A stretch of 64,000 nucleotides of DNA from Bacteroidaceae bacterium (GCA_017546505.1 JAFYWV010000002.1:1-64000); one strand, 5' to 3'. Shown: positions 28,412 to 38,878, counted from the first letter of the stretch. Numbers and translations: made by a program. Notes: generated by a model from the letters alone, not told the origin.

Positions 28412-29800
28412 TTACTCTCTTGTGTTCTTCAGTTCATTATTAATCTCCTTCATACGTTTTGTCGTAAGCGGGTATATGAATATGAATATTGCCGACAAGG
28501 CTGCAATGCCGGCCGGTATCCAGCTGATAAGCAGTCTTAATCCTTCAATTGCATCAGGTGTTTGCACGGCACCTTCTGCTGTGTTGAAACCGAATGCAGC
28601 AAGTAGCCAAAGCACAGCCGATGTTCCGAATGCACCGCCGAATTTTTGTGCCATTGATGATGATGAGAATATAAGTCCTGTAGATGCTGTCTTGAATTTC
28701 AGTTCGGCATAGTCTGAAATATCGGCATACATACTCCACACAAGCGGGGAGATGATTCCGGTGAATATACCTGTGATAATTTGCAGTATCAGCAGTGTCC
28801 AGTATCCGGTGGTTGTGTCTGTGGGCACGTAGTAGAATGCAATGCACAATGCCATAATAGCGAACAAAGAGTATAGGAATGTGCTCTTCTTGCCAAGTTT
28901 GAATGTTATCGGTGTGGCAACAGCGACACCAATCATATTGGCTATTTCACCTATTGTAAAGAATATTCCGGCATAGAAAAGGAATTCTATAGAGAAAAAC
29001 GAAAGTGTTGCACCTTCTGCTATCTGAGTGGTGAAATAGTATGGTATTACGGCGTATCTGACAGCTCCAAAGAAATTGAAGAACAGAACACCACCCAAAA
29101 GAATCCACCAAGGGCCGTTGTGCAGCAGCGATTTCAGGTCCTCGGCTATATTTGTCTGTTTGATGGCAGGCTTTATTCTTTCTCGCGTCATCTTGAATGT
29201 GAGTACAAATAGCACAAGGCATATTGTGCTCACCACAATCATCGCTGTCTGCCACGCTTGTGGGTCGTATGTAAGTTTACCGCTGACTCCTGCAATGGAG
29301 TTGCAAAGTGGTTCCCACAGAGCAAGTACAATGAATGAGCCCGTGTATGCAAAGAACATTCTGTATGACGAAAAAACAGTCTTTTCATCGGTATCTTCTG
29401 TCATCACTCCAAGCATTGAACCGTAGGGCACATTGATAGCTGTGTATATTGTCATCATAAGTATATATGTGGCGAAAGCCCATATATTCTTGCCTGTTGT
29501 TCCCAAATCGGGTGTCGTGAACAGCAGTATGCCGGCAATTGCAAACGGCACAGCAATCCACAGCAGATAAGGACGGTATTTTCCCCATTTTGTGTTTGTG
29601 CGGTCGGCAATGATGCCCATCATTGGGTCCGATACTGCATCCCAAATTTTTGTCACAAGGAAAAGTGCGGCTGCAAGGCCAAGGTCAAGTCCAAACACAT
29701 TTGTGTAGAATATTGGCAGATAGGCGCTGAATACCTTCCAGAACATAGATGAGGCCATATCTCCCAATCCATATCCTATTTTTTCTCTTAAAGTAGCCAT
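28412..29800 (-). CDS. MFS sugar:cation symporter, GPH (MelB-like) family
   Basis: 462 residues from MATLREKIGYGLGD; the earlier in-frame ATG at 29854 would overlap the promoter. Twelve predicted membrane helices. GPH hallmarks are the N-terminal KIGYGLGDMASS and the loop motif WDAVSDPMMGIIADRTNTKWGKYRP (residues about 50-75). Members import oligosaccharides or glycosides with Na+ or H+; the sugar is unknown, and no glycoside hydrolase lies next to it. Single-gene unit with its own promoter and terminator, divergent from frdCAB. Confidence 0.93.
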   Translation of the reverse strand: MATLREKIGYGLGDMASSMFWKVFSAYLPIFYTNVFGLDLGLAAALFLVTKIWDAVSDPMMGIIADRTNTKWGKYRPYLLWIAVPFAIAGILLFTTPDLGTTGKNIWAFATYILMMTIYTAINVPYGSMLGVMTEDTDEKTVFSSYRMFFAYTGSFIVLALWEPLCNSIAGVSGKLTYDPQAWQTAMIVVSTICLVLFVLTFKMTRERIKPAIKQTNIAEDLKSLLHNGPWWILLGGVLFFNFFGAVRYAVIPYYFTTQIAEGATLSFFSIEFLFYAGIFFTIGEIANMIGVAVATPITFKLGKKSTFLYSLFAIMALCIAFYYVPTDTTTGYWTLLILQIITGIFTGIISPLVWSMYADISDYAELKFKTASTGLIFSSSSMAQKFGGAFGTSAVLWLLAAFGFNTAEGAVQTPDAIEGLRLLISWIPAGIAALSAIFIFIYPLTTKRMKEINNELKNTRE

Positions 29801-29842
29801 AGTGTTTTTTTTAATTGTGTTTATAAAATTTTTAATACAGGA

Positions 29843-29873
29843 CAAATGTAGCAAAAGTGAGTGTTAATGTCAA
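29843..29873 (-). promoter_or_regulatory. Promoter of the GPH symporter gene
   Basis: Minus strand TTG (29871-29873), 20-base spacer, TACATTTG (29843-29850), 42 bases before the start codon chosen. Confidence 0.65.
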
Positions 29874-29950
29874 GAATAAATGGAACTGTAAAAAAAAATT
29901 TTTGTTTCATTTCCTATAAACAATGGTAAAATCCAAAAAAAAAGGGGCTT

Positions 29951-29983
29951 TTGCTGTTTTTAATAAAAAAAAGTTTATTTTTG
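29951..29983 (+). promoter_or_regulatory. Promoter of frdCAB
   Basis: TTG (29951-29953), 22-base spacer, TATTTTTG (29976-29983), 72 bases before frdC. Confidence 0.6.
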
Positions 29984-30055
29984 TCTTTTGTTAAACTGCG
30001 TAATAGGTCAGAAATTAAACTATTTATTAATTATATAACTTTAAATCAATTCATT

Positions 30056-30778
30056 ATGTGGTTATCTAAATCTTCTGTGGGAAGAAAGGTTGTTATGAGT
30101 GTATCGGGTGTTGCCCTTGTGCTCTTCCTTCTTTTCCATATGGCAATGAACTTGGTTGCTGTTATCAGCACCGAGGGTTACAACATGATTTGTGAGTTTT
30201 TGGGTGCTAACTGGTATGCATTGGTGGGAACAGCCGGTCTTGCTGCTCTCGTTGTTGTACACTTTGTTTATGCCTTCATTCTTACAATTCAGAACAGAAA
30301 TGCTCGCGGTTCACAGCGTTATGCTGTTGCCGAAAGACCAAAGGGTGTATCTTGGGCATCGCAGAATATGCTTGTTCTCGGTATCATTGTAGTTCTTGGT
30401 TTGGGCTTGCACCTTTTCAATTTCTGGGCAAATATGCAGTTGCCCGAGATTCTTCACAAGTTGGGTATGCACGTAGAGCCCGTCGTTATGGAGAATGTTG
30501 CAAATGGTTCGGGTTACATTGCTAAGACCTTTACCTGTCCTGTTTATGCAGCTCTTTACGTTGTTTGGTTGGCTGCTTTGTGGTTCCACCTCACACACGG
30601 TTTCTGGAGCGCAATGCAGACACTCGGTATCAACAATAAGGTATGGTTCTGCCGTTGGAAGGCTATCGGTAACGTAATCGTTACTTTGATTATCCTCGGC
30701 TTCCTTGCTGTTGTTGTTGCCGGTTTCTTCGGCCTTGGCGCTTTGGGTACAATTGAGTGTGCCGGAGCTTGTTGCTAA
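30056..30778 (+). CDS. frdC: Fumarate reductase/succinate dehydrogenase cytochrome b subunit
   Basis: 240 residues from MWLSKSSVGRKVVMSVSG; the longer frame upstream starts before the likely transcription start. Membrane anchor of the type B (b558) family, with five hydrophobic helices and conserved histidines for heme b (LLFHMAMNL, VVHFVYAFIL, LWFHLTHGFWS). It passes electrons from menaquinol to FrdB, giving fumarate respiration in anaerobes. First gene of frdCAB, with 35 bases to frdA. Confidence 0.95.
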   Translation: MWLSKSSVGRKVVMSVSGVALVLFLLFHMAMNLVAVISTEGYNMICEFLGANWYALVGTAGLAALVVVHFVYAFILTIQNRNARGSQRYAVAERPKGVSWASQNMLVLGIIVVLGLGLHLFNFWANMQLPEILHKLGMHVEPVVMENVANGSGYIAKTFTCPVYAALYVVWLAALWFHLTHGFWSAMQTLGINNKVWFCRWKAIGNVIVTLIILGFLAVVVAGFFGLGALGTIECAGACC

Positions 30779-30813
30779 TGACAAATCAGTGTAAAATCTA
30801 AAACATATATATT

Positions 30814-32772
30814 ATGGCTAAAATCAGTTCAATAAAAGTGGATTCTAAAATCCCAGAAGGCCCATTGGCTGAAAAATGGACTAACTACAAGGCGCATCAG
30901 AAATTGGTGAACCCTGCCAACAAACGTAAGTTGGACATCATTGTTGTGGGTACAGGTCTTGCCGGTGCATCGGCTGCTGCATCACTTGGTGCTATGGGTT
31001 TCAATGTGCTTAACTTCTGTATTCAGGATTCTCCACGCCGCGCTCACTCAATCGCTGCGCAGGGTGGTATCAATGCTGCAAAGAACTATCAGAACGATGG
31101 TGACTCTGTTTACCGTCTCTTCTACGATACAATCAAGGGTGGTGACTACCGTGCACGCGAGGCTAACGTTCACCGTTTGGCCGAGGTTTCTGGTGCCATC
31201 ATTGACCAGTGTGTTGCACAGTGCGTTCCTTTCGCTCGTGAGTACGGCGGTCTCTTGGCTAACCGTTCATTCGGTGGTGCTCAGGTATCGCGTACATTCT
31301 ATGCCCGTGGCCAGACCGGTCAGCAGCTTCTTCTCGGTGCTTACTCTGCACTCAACTATCAGGTAAATCAGGGTACTGTAAAGGTTTACACACGTTACGA
31401 GATGCTCGATGTTGTAATCATCGACGGCCGTGCACGTGGTATCATAGCACGTAACCTTGTAACAGGTAAGGTTGAGCGTTTTGCAGCCCACGCTGTTGTT
31501 ATCGGTACAGGTGGTTATGGTAACGCATACTTCCTTTCTACAAATGCTATGGGTAGCAACGGTTCTGCTGCTCTCCAGTGCTACCGCAAGGGTGCTTGGT
31601 TCGCTAACCCCTGTTACGCACAGATTCACCCTACTTGCGTTCCTGTTCACGGTGACAAGCAGTCTAAGTTGACTCTTATGTCTGAGTCACTCCGTAACGA
31701 CGGCCGCATCTGGGTTCCAAAGAAGTTGGAGGATGCAAAGGCACTCCAGGCCGGTACAAAGCATCCTAACGATATTCCCGATGAGGACCGCGACTTCTAT
31801 TTGGAGCGCCGCTATCCGGCATTCGGTAACCTTGTGCCACGTGACGTTGCTTCACGCGCTGCAAAAGAGCGTTGTGATGCAGGCTATGGCGTAAACAACA
31901 CCGGTTTGGCTGTGTTCCTCGACTTCAAGTATGCTATCCAGCGTTTGGGTGAGGATGTAGTACGTCAGCGCTACGGTAACCTCTTCGATATGTATGAGGA
32001 GATTGCCGATACAAACCCATACAAGGAGCCAATGATGATATTCCCTGCTATCCACTACACAATGGGTGGTATCTGGGTAGACTACGAGTTGCAGACTTCT
32101 ATTCCCGGTCTGTTCGCTATCGGTGAGGCTAACTTCAGCGACCACGGTGCGAACCGTCTTGGTGCTTCGGCTCTTATGCAGGGTCTTGCCGACGGTTACT
32201 TCGTTCTTCCTTATACAATACAGAACTACCTCTCAGACCAGATTCAGGTTCCACGTTTCAGCACCGATGCACCAGAGTTCGTTGCTGCCGAGAAGGCTGT
32301 AAACGACAAGATTGCCAAGTTGATGGCTATCAAGGGTACACGCAGTGTCGATTCTATCCACAAGGAGCTTGGTCTTGTTATGTGGGATAACGTTGGTATG
32401 GCACGTACCAAGGAGTCTCTTGAGAAGGCTCTTAAGGAGATTGACCGCGTTGAGAAACTCTTCTGGAGCGAGCTCCGTATTCCCGGTGAGGCCGACACAC
32501 TCAATATTGAGCTTGAGAAGGCACTCCGTCTGCTCGACTTCATTGAGATTGGCCGCTTGATGGCATATGATGCCCTCAACCGTGAGGAGTCTTGTGGTGG
32601 TCACTTCCGCGAGGAGCACCAGACCGAGGAGGGTGAGGCTAAGCGCGACGATGAGAACTTCTCATACGTGGCTTGCTGGAAGTACACCGGTCAGGGTCAG
32701 GAGCCCGAGCTTATCAAGGAGGACCTCAACTATCAGTACATCAAGGTACAGCAGCGTAACTACAAAAACTAA
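30814..32772 (+). CDS. frdA: Fumarate reductase/succinate dehydrogenase flavoprotein subunit
   Basis: 652 residues. FAD-binding N-terminus [19 protein letters not shown], with the covalent-FAD histidine region [16 protein letters not shown] and the substrate site containing HPTCVPVHG and the capping-domain arginine. It catalyses fumarate reduction to succinate on the cytoplasmic face. Codon use is strongly biased to a small set (GGT, CGT, AAC, AAG), unlike most neighbours, consistent with very high expression. Followed by frdB after 21 bases. Confidence 0.98.
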   Translation: MAKISSIKVDSKIPEGPLAEKWTNYKAHQKLVNPANKRKLDIIVVGTGLAGASAAASLGAMGFNVLNFCIQDSPRRAHSIAAQGGINAAKNYQNDGDSVYRLFYDTIKGGDYRAREANVHRLAEVSGAIIDQCVAQCVPFAREYGGLLANRSFGGAQVSRTFYARGQTGQQLLLGAYSALNYQVNQGTVKVYTRYEMLDVVIIDGRARGIIARNLVTGKVERFAAHAVVIGTGGYGNAYFLSTNAMGSNGSAALQCYRKGAWFANPCYAQIHPTCVPVHGDKQSKLTLMSESLRNDGRIWVPKKLEDAKALQAGTKHPNDIPDEDRDFYLERRYPAFGNLVPRDVASRAAKERCDAGYGVNNTGLAVFLDFKYAIQRLGEDVVRQRYGNLFDMYEEIADTNPYKEPMMIFPAIHYTMGGIWVDYELQTSIPGLFAIGEANFSDHGANRLGASALMQGLADGYFVLPYTIQNYLSDQIQVPRFSTDAPEFVAAEKAVNDKIAKLMAIKGTRSVDSIHKELGLVMWDNVGMARTKESLEKALKEIDRVEKLFWSELRIPGEADTLNIELEKALRLLDFIEIGRLMAYDALNREESCGGHFREEHQTEEGEAKRDDENFSYVACWKYTGQGQEPELIKEDLNYQYIKVQQRNYKN

Positions 32773-32793
32773 TCATTCCTAAATTTGTAAGCA

Positions 32794-33549
32794 ATGGACA
32801 AAAATATAAGTTTTACATTGAAGGTATGGCGTCAGAGAGGTCCTAAGGCTAAAGGTGCTTTCGAGACCTATCAGATGAAGGATATTCCGGGCGATACCTC
32901 ATTCCTCGAGATGCTTGATATTCTTAACGAGCAGTTGGTAAACGAGAATAAAGAACCGGTTGTGTTCGACCACGACTGCCGCGAGGGTATCTGCGGTATG
33001 TGTTCACTCTATGTGAACGGTCACCCACACGGCCCTGCAACAGGTGCTACAACCTGTCAGCTCTATATGCGCCGTTTCAAGGATGGTGACGTTATCACCG
33101 TTGAGCCTTGGCGTTCGGCCGGTTTCCCTGTAATCCGTGACCTTATGGTTGACCGCACAGCGTTCGACAAGATTCAGCAGGCAGGCGGTTACGTATCAAT
33201 CAACACAGGCGGTATGCCCGACGCCAATGCAATTCCCATTGGTAAGGACGTTGCCGAGGAGGCTATGGATGCAGCAGCTTGTATCGGTTGCGGTGCTTGT
33301 GTAGCTGCTTGTAAGAACGGTTCTGCAATGTTGTTCGTTTCGGCAAAGGTTAGCCAGTTTGCTTTGTTGCCACAGGGTAAGGTTGAGGCTGCAAAGCGTG
33401 TTAAGGCTATGGTTGCCAAGATGGATGAGCTTGGTTTCGGTAACTGTACCAACACACGTGCTTGTGAGGCCGAGTGCCCCAAGTGTGTTTCAATCAGCAA
33501 CATCGCCCGTTTGAACCGCGAGTTCATCAAGGCTAAGTTGAAAGACTGA
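32794..33549 (+). CDS. frdB: Fumarate reductase/succinate dehydrogenase iron-sulfur subunit
   Basis: 251 residues carrying three iron-sulfur clusters. The [2Fe-2S] motif is [15 protein letters not shown], and the ferredoxin motifs are [13 protein letters not shown] and [11 protein letters not shown]. It links FrdC heme and FrdA flavin. Same codon bias as frdA. The operon ends in a strong hairpin. Confidence 0.97.
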   Translation: MDKNISFTLKVWRQRGPKAKGAFETYQMKDIPGDTSFLEMLDILNEQLVNENKEPVVFDHDCREGICGMCSLYVNGHPHGPATGATTCQLYMRRFKDGDVITVEPWRSAGFPVIRDLMVDRTAFDKIQQAGGYVSINTGGMPDANAIPIGKDVAEEAMDAAACIGCGACVAACKNGSAMLFVSAKVSQFALLPQGKVEAAKRVKAMVAKMDELGFGNCTNTRACEAECPKCVSISNIARLNREFIKAKLKD

Positions 33550-33560
33550 TTAATGTCTGT

Positions 33561-33605
33561 ATAAACAAACAGGGGCTGCTTCATAGGCAGCCCCTGTTTG
33601 TTTAT
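33561..33605. terminator. Bidirectional terminator frdB/PepSY-like, 19-bp perfect arms
   Basis: Arms 33561-33579 and 33587-33605 with core AACAGGGGCTGC/GCAGCCCCTGTT and a 7-base loop, between convergent genes. Confidence 0.9.
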
Positions 33606-33627
33606 TTCATAGAGATTATAAAGGTTA

Positions 33628-34068
33628 TCAGTCGTCTATGTCGCAGATGTTGAAATTCTTGTCGAATTTCAGTTCGAGACGGTTTGATAGCTTTACTTCG
33701 TAATCGTTGCAGTTCTTTTCAATCGCCAATATTTTTTCACCGGCATAGTTGTTGTCGATATAATCCTTTATAGGTTGTGGAATAATTGCTGCCGGCACTG
33801 CATTCTGTTGGCAGTTAACCTCTTCCCAATTGCCTTTATTTGAAAAATCCAGCTTTACTCCATTTGCAAGTCTCACCTCGTATGAACTGAATATTATGTT
33901 GCAATCCTCTTTTGCATAAAGCAGGTCGGCACCTGCAAAATGTGCATTGATGAACTCTTGTGCCTGTTCGGGCAGTTGGCTTTTGTCTATAATCTTCTCT
34001 TTATCGGCTACTACAACAATAATACCTATAGAAAACAGAGCAACCAAAATCAATAGAATCTTTTTCAT
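33628..34068 (-). CDS. PepSY-like secreted protein, copy 2
   Basis: 146 residues, same length and layout as the copy at 27703-28143. Signal peptide (MKKILLILVALFSIGI), then two PepSY-like repeats with identical stretches such as KSQLPEQAQEFI/KSQLPAQAQQFI and YEVRLANG, and the same end (KFDKNFNICDIDD versus KFDKDFNIYDIDD). Several cysteines here replace other residues of copy 1. Clearly a duplicated pair; function unknown. Confidence 0.88.
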   Translation of the reverse strand: MKKILLILVALFSIGIIVVVADKEKIIDKSQLPEQAQEFINAHFAGADLLYAKEDCNIIFSSYEVRLANGVKLDFSNKGNWEEVNCQQNAVPAAIIPQPIKDYIDNNYAGEKILAIEKNCNDYEVKLSNRLELKFDKNFNICDIDD

Positions 34069-34166
34069 AATCTTATATTTTTATTTGTTAGTAAAATCAG
34101 TAATATGCTCAAAAACAAAATCTCAAACAACTATTTGTGCTTTCATCACTTGTTTGTTGCTGTTAA

Positions 34167-34220
34167 TTGTTTACACTGCAAAGATTATATACAATTTTGA
34201 AATAAATCTGAAATTTTATA
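34167..34220 (-). promoter_or_regulatory. Conserved upstream element of PepSY-like genes, copy 2
   Basis: Matches 28289-28342 at about 48 of 54 bases, about 100 bases upstream of the gene, whereas the downstream leaders differ. Confidence 0.6.
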
Positions 34221-34299
34221 AAAATAGACGAAATATTATTGCTTGTATATGATTTTCTAATGGCAATATATTAATTTAGCAACAATAAAATATAGAATT

Positions 34300-36447
34300 A
34301 TGTCAAAGAAAGGTTCAAAGGTGAAGGGTCGTCTTAACAAGGGTGCTGTCATTGATATGATGGTTGATTTCTTCAACCGCAATGATAGCCGCATTGTCAG
34401 CCCCAAAGAGATTTTCAAAGAGTTGAATTTTACATCTACATCGGCACGCACGTTGTGTGTGAACATACTCGATGATATGGTTTTTGATGGTTATCTCATT
34501 GAACCTGAATTCCGCAAATATCGGCTTGCTGACAATTCGTCCATTCTTGTAGGAACATTCCAGCGAAGCAAGGATGGGTATAATGAATTCTATCCCGAGG
34601 ATGGGGGTGAGCCTGTGCTCATCAGCGAGCGCAACTCGGCTCACGCACTCACAGACGATGTCGTTCGTGTGGCGCTCTTTGCACGCAGGCGTGGACGTGG
34701 CCGCGAAGGTGAGGTTGTGGAGATTATCAAACGTACACACGACACTTTTGTCGGCGAGTTGAGTGTTGAGAGGCACTACGCCTTCCTCATAACCGAGAAC
34801 CGTCTTATGCCCAATGATATTTTCATTCCCAAAGATTTGCTCAAAGGTGGCAAAAGTGGAGACAAGGCTGTTGTGAAACTGCTTGAGTGGCCGCTCGACA
34901 GCAAAAATCCTGTCGGTAAGGTTGTTGACATTCTTGGCAAGAGCGGTGACAACAACACCGAGATGAATGCAATTCTTGCCGAGTATGGCCTGCCGTACAC
35001 CTATCCCGTAGCTGTGGAGCAGGCCGCAGAACAGTTGTCTGCCCGGATAACGGCCGAGGAGATTGCTGCACGCAAGGATTTCCGCGATGTGACAACTATG
35101 ACCATAGACCCTGCCGATGCCAAGGATTTTGACGATGCACTCTCAATACGCCCGGCCGGTGACGGGTTGTGGGAGGTTGGTGTGCACATTGCCGATGTAT
35201 CACATTATGTCACTGAGGGCAGTGTGATAGATAAGGAGGCCTTCAAGCGTGCAACGTCAATATATCTCGTAGACCGCACAATACCTATGCTCCCCGAGCG
35301 TCTGTGTAACGACCTCTGCTCGCTACGTCCAAACGAGGATAAGCTTGCCTATTCGGTAATCTTTACAATGAACGAGAAGGCCGAGGTGAAAAAGTTTGAG
35401 ATTGCACGTACTGTAATAAACAGCAACCATCGTTTCTGTTATGATGAGGTGCAAGAGATAATTGAAAAGGGTGAGGGCTTGTATTACGATGAGATAAAAA
35501 CATTGAACACTCTTGCGCAGAAGATGCGCGAGAAACGTTTTCAGGCCGGCGCTATCGACTTTCAACAGGCTCAGGTACACTTTCGCCTTGACGAGAGTGG
35601 AAAGCCTCTCTCGGTCTACTTCAGTGAGAGTAACGAGTCGCATCAGCTCATTGAGGAGTTTATGCTCCTTGCGAACCGCACAGTGGCCGAAAAGATTGGC
35701 CGCAAAGCACCCAACGCACCACTGAAGACGTTCGTATACCGTATACACGACCAACCGAACCCCGAGAAAATATCAATGCTATCAAAATTCGTGAGCAAGT
35801 TGGGATATAAGATGAAGAGTGCAAGCGGGCGTACGACATCTGCATCGGCTCTCAACAGCCTGCTTAAAGAGGTGCACGGCAGCAAGGAGCAGAATGTGAT
35901 TGAGCAGATATCACTGCGCACAATGCAGAAGGCAAGGTATTCTACTGAGAATATCGGTCATTACGGCCTTGCATTCCGCTACTACACGCACTTTACATCG
36001 CCTATACGCCGTTACCCCGATTTGCTTGTGCATCGTCTGTTGCACCGCTATCTTACCCTCGAGGCACGCACTGTCAGCAAACCAAAGTATGAGGATTTGT
36101 GCGAGCACTGTTCGGCACAGGAGCAGGTTGCTGCAAATGCAGAGCGTGCCAGCATAAAGTACAAGCAGGTAGAATTTATGAGCGAGCACATAGGCGAGGA
36201 GTTCGATGCTGTAATCAGTGGTGTTACCGAGTGGGGCTTCTATGCCGAAATAAACGAGAATAAATGCGAGGGTATGATACCTATGCGCACTTTGCAGGAC
36301 GATTACTATGAATTCGACGAGGCGAACTACTGCATAATCGGGCGCCGTCGTAAGCGCAAGTTTACTATTGGTGATGCTGTGCGCATACGTATAATGCGTG
36401 CCAATCTCGACCGTAAACAGCTCGATTTTGAGTTGGTCGACGAGTGA
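34300..36447 (+). CDS. rnr: Ribonuclease R
   Basis: 3'-5' processive exoribonuclease of 715 residues able to degrade structured RNA. An N-terminal helix-turn-helix-like segment (VDFFNRNDSRIVSPKEIF) is followed by cold-shock domains. The RNB catalytic domain has TIDPADAKDFDDALSI (magnesium aspartates, about residue 270) and FTSPIRRYPDLLVHRLL. A C-terminal S1 domain contains SGVTEWGFYAEI. It lacks the long basic tail of E. coli RNase R. The two-component system follows 108 bases later. Confidence 0.96.
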   Translation: MSKKGSKVKGRLNKGAVIDMMVDFFNRNDSRIVSPKEIFKELNFTSTSARTLCVNILDDMVFDGYLIEPEFRKYRLADNSSILVGTFQRSKDGYNEFYPEDGGEPVLISERNSAHALTDDVVRVALFARRRGRGREGEVVEIIKRTHDTFVGELSVERHYAFLITENRLMPNDIFIPKDLLKGGKSGDKAVVKLLEWPLDSKNPVGKVVDILGKSGDNNTEMNAILAEYGLPYTYPVAVEQAAEQLSARITAEEIAARKDFRDVTTMTIDPADAKDFDDALSIRPAGDGLWEVGVHIADVSHYVTEGSVIDKEAFKRATSIYLVDRTIPMLPERLCNDLCSLRPNEDKLAYSVIFTMNEKAEVKKFEIARTVINSNHRFCYDEVQEIIEKGEGLYYDEIKTLNTLAQKMREKRFQAGAIDFQQAQVHFRLDESGKPLSVYFSESNESHQLIEEFMLLANRTVAEKIGRKAPNAPLKTFVYRIHDQPNPEKISMLSKFVSKLGYKMKSASGRTTSASALNSLLKEVHGSKEQNVIEQISLRTMQKARYSTENIGHYGLAFRYYTHFTSPIRRYPDLLVHRLLHRYLTLEARTVSKPKYEDLCEHCSAQEQVAANAERASIKYKQVEFMSEHIGEEFDAVISGVTEWGFYAEINENKCEGMIPMRTLQDDYYEFDEANYCIIGRRRKRKFTIGDAVRIRIMRANLDRKQLDFELVDE

Positions 36448-36555
36448 TTGTATGAATTGAAAACGGAATTTTATCATTTTGGATGTATGTGAGAAATATC
36501 CATTTCATTTTCATTTCCAATTTGGGTGCAATATTTGTAAAAAACAGAAAGAACG

Positions 36556-37236
36556 ATGAAACTGCTTATAATCGAGGACGACAGCTCCTTACGCGAGATT
36601 ATGCACCGCGCGCTCACAAATGAGGGATATGTGGTTGAACTTGCACCTACATATTTTGATGCCTGTGACAAAATTGCCGGCTACAGCTACGATTGCATAC
36701 TGCTTGACATAATGTTGCCCGATGGTAATGGACTTAAGCTGCTTGAGCAGATAAAGGCATTGGACAAAGATGAAAGGGTTATAATAATATCTGCGCGCGA
36801 CTCGCTTGACGATAAAATAGCCGGGCTTGATTTGGGCGCTGATGACTATCTGCCAAAGCCTTTTTATATGGCCGAGCTTTCGGCACGTATAAAGAGTGTT
36901 ATGCGCCGTGGCACCGGGGCTGTAAACAAGACTATGACTGCGGGTAATATAACACTCGACTTGCAGAGCCGCCAGGTTACAGTGGGCGGAAATGCTGTGC
37001 CTCTCTTGAAAAAGGAGTTCGACATATTGCTCTATTTTATGCAACGCCCAAATCATATTATAGACAAGGCGGTGCTTGCCGAGTCGGTGTGGGGCGACCA
37101 CATTGATATGGTCGATAATTTTCAGTTTGTATATGCCCAAATAAAGAATCTTCGTAAGAAACTTATCGATGCCGGTGCTTCGCAGAATATCAAAGCAGTA
37201 TATGGCTTCGGATATAAATTCACAGAAACCGATTGA
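36556..37236 (+). CDS. Response regulator, OmpR/PhoB family
   Basis: 226 residues. Receiver domain 1-120 with acidic pocket IEDD, phospho-acceptor aspartate in CILLDIMLPDGNG, and lysine in DDYLPKPF. Winged-helix DNA-binding domain 130-226 ending VYGFGYKFTETD. It is encoded three bases before its kinase, so the two form one unit. Target genes are not evident from the window. Confidence 0.95.
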   Translation: MKLLIIEDDSSLREIMHRALTNEGYVVELAPTYFDACDKIAGYSYDCILLDIMLPDGNGLKLLEQIKALDKDERVIIISARDSLDDKIAGLDLGADDYLPKPFYMAELSARIKSVMRRGTGAVNKTMTAGNITLDLQSRQVTVGGNAVPLLKKEFDILLYFMQRPNHIIDKAVLAESVWGDHIDMVDNFQFVYAQIKNLRKKLIDAGASQNIKAVYGFGYKFTETD

Positions 37237-37239
37237 TTT

Positions 37240-38511
37240 ATGAAACTTATACACAGGGTAACACTTCGTCTGGCATTGGTTATTATGCCAGTGCTGTTGC
37301 TTTGGGCAACGCTATTCTACTTTACAATGGTTTTTCAGGTAAATGACGAGACCGATGACAGTCTCGACGATTATGCCGAAATGATTGTATGTCGTGTCGT
37401 GGATGGCGAAGAGTTGCCTACGCCGGGTGATGGCAGTAATAACACCTATTCCATTGAACAGTTGCAGCCAACAGAGCATCATTACGATTGGGAAACTTAT
37501 GAGGACCGTGAAGTCTATCTTCATTGGAAAAAAGAGAGTGAGCCGGCGCGTGTATTGACCAAAGTGTTCCACGACTCGGACGGAGTTGCATACCGGCTTA
37601 TAGTGTCTACACCGACATTTGAGCGCGACGATATTATAAGAGCGCTGCTCATCCATATTGCAATAATATATGCAGTGCTGTTGTGTACCATACTGGCTGT
37701 GACAGTCGCTGTCTTTAAAATCAGTATGAAACCGTTTTATTCACTTTTGAAGTGGCTCGACGGGTATCGCCCCGGTGGTGGCTTGGCCGGTTTTCCCAAT
37801 GAAGAGACGGTTGTTGAATTTCGTAAACTCACACAGACGGCACGTGAGACCATAGAGCGTGCCGAGAATCACCTTGAACGCCAGAAACAGTTTATAGGCA
37901 ACGCATCACACGAGTTGCAGACACCGCTCGCAGTGCTTGGCAACCGCATAGAGTGGATGATGGATTCTACAACACTCACCGAGGAACAGTTTGCCGAGTT
38001 GTCGAAGATGCGGCAGTCTATACACCGTCTTGTACGTCTAAATCGCACGCTGTTATTGTTGTCGAAGATTGACAACGGTCATTTTCTTGACCGTGTTGAT
38101 GTGGATATAGTCTCTATAATAAACAGTGAACTTGAGGTGTATAAAGAGATATTCGCAGAGAAAGAGTTGCGATGCAACGTAGCTGTACCACAAGGTTACG
38201 TTGTACAGATGGACGAGATGCTTGCAACCACAATGGTTGGCAATCTCATTAAAAATGCTTTTGTACACTCACCATCAAAAGGGGTAATAGAGATAAAAAT
38301 CTCTCAAGATGAATTGATGGTTTCAAACAGTGGCGATGAGGCTTTGGACAAGGCAAGGCTCTTCGACCGTTTCTACACAAGCGGCAAGACCGGCTCAACC
38401 GGCCTTGGACTTGCACTTGTGAAATCAGTAGCAGAGTATTATAAATTCGGTATCGATTACCGTTTCAACAATAGCAGACACTGTTTTGTAATCCGGCTGA
38501 AAAACCGGTAA
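37240..38511 (+). CDS. Sensor histidine kinase
   Basis: 423 residues. Membrane helices at about 9-31 and 130-157 flank a periplasmic sensor of about 100 residues with no family I recognise. The HisKA dimerisation domain has the phospho-histidine in NASHELQTPLAVLGN. The ATPase domain has N-box NLIKNAFVHSP and a G2-like TGLGLAL; the G1 box is short (VSNSGDEALD). It works with the regulator just upstream. A hairpin terminator follows about 125 bases later. Confidence 0.94.
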   Translation: MKLIHRVTLRLALVIMPVLLLWATLFYFTMVFQVNDETDDSLDDYAEMIVCRVVDGEELPTPGDGSNNTYSIEQLQPTEHHYDWETYEDREVYLHWKKESEPARVLTKVFHDSDGVAYRLIVSTPTFERDDIIRALLIHIAIIYAVLLCTILAVTVAVFKISMKPFYSLLKWLDGYRPGGGLAGFPNEETVVEFRKLTQTARETIERAENHLERQKQFIGNASHELQTPLAVLGNRIEWMMDSTTLTEEQFAELSKMRQSIHRLVRLNRTLLLLSKIDNGHFLDRVDVDIVSIINSELEVYKEIFAEKELRCNVAVPQGYVVQMDEMLATTMVGNLIKNAFVHSPSKGVIEIKISQDELMVSNSGDEALDKARLFDRFYTSGKTGSTGLGLALVKSVAEYYKFGIDYRFNNSRHCFVIRLKNR

Positions 38512-38634
38512 CTAAAAGTTTTTCTTTCAGAATAGAAGTTTTATAGGCTGTCTGCATTTATAATCTTGCCGGCTGAACGCTAAAACGGCGATAAAATATC
38601 AAAATGTAGCCAAAATTAGGACCGAAAGCAAAAG

Positions 38635-38679
38635 AAAATCTCCTAAATCGTTGTTTAACAATATTTTAGGAGATTTTTT
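38635..38679 (+). terminator. Terminator of the two-component operon
   Basis: AAAATCTCCTAAA (38635-38647) with TTTAGGAGATTTT (38665-38677). The loop holds a second small hairpin TTGTTTAACAA. T tract at the end. Confidence 0.85.
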
Positions 38680-38682
38680 CTA

Positions 38683-38693
38683 CGGTGCGTACG
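38683..38693. repeat. Direct repeat of tRNA-Asp 3' end (candidate attachment site)
   Basis: CGGTGCGTACG here is identical, in the same orientation, to 42092-42102, the last 11 bases of tRNA-Asp. Five further bases on the left (TTTCT) also match, with one mismatch between. Confidence 0.5.
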
Positions 38694-38878
38694 TGATTAT
38701 AATACTCGGTTGTGTATCAATACCTTATCACTACTTTTGAAACCGGTAGCGTATTCTGGTAGCGCGCTTAACTTATTTCAGTTCCTGCTTGAGGTTGTAT
38801 GTTAATGAACTCTGATATATTACAAATTAATAGTTTCACATTCCAGTTGGCTATGATAATATGTATCTGAGCTATTGG

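Larger units (their letters stand above)
38512..38878. other. Gene-free region, left edge of tRNA-Asp islet
   Basis: Holds the kinase terminator (38635-38679), then a copy of the tRNA-Asp 3' end (38683-38693), then two GGTAGCG motifs (38745-38751 and 38758-38764) that also occur at the other edge of the islet. No coding region was seen. Confidence 0.6.

Noticed and set aside
35911..36477. 188-codon minus-strand frame opposite rnr
   Set aside because: Antisense shadow of the conserved RNB/S1 coding region.
38683..38760. A second, complete tRNA gene at the left edge of the islet
   Set aside because: Only the last 11 bases of tRNA-Asp are present; no cloverleaf can be formed.
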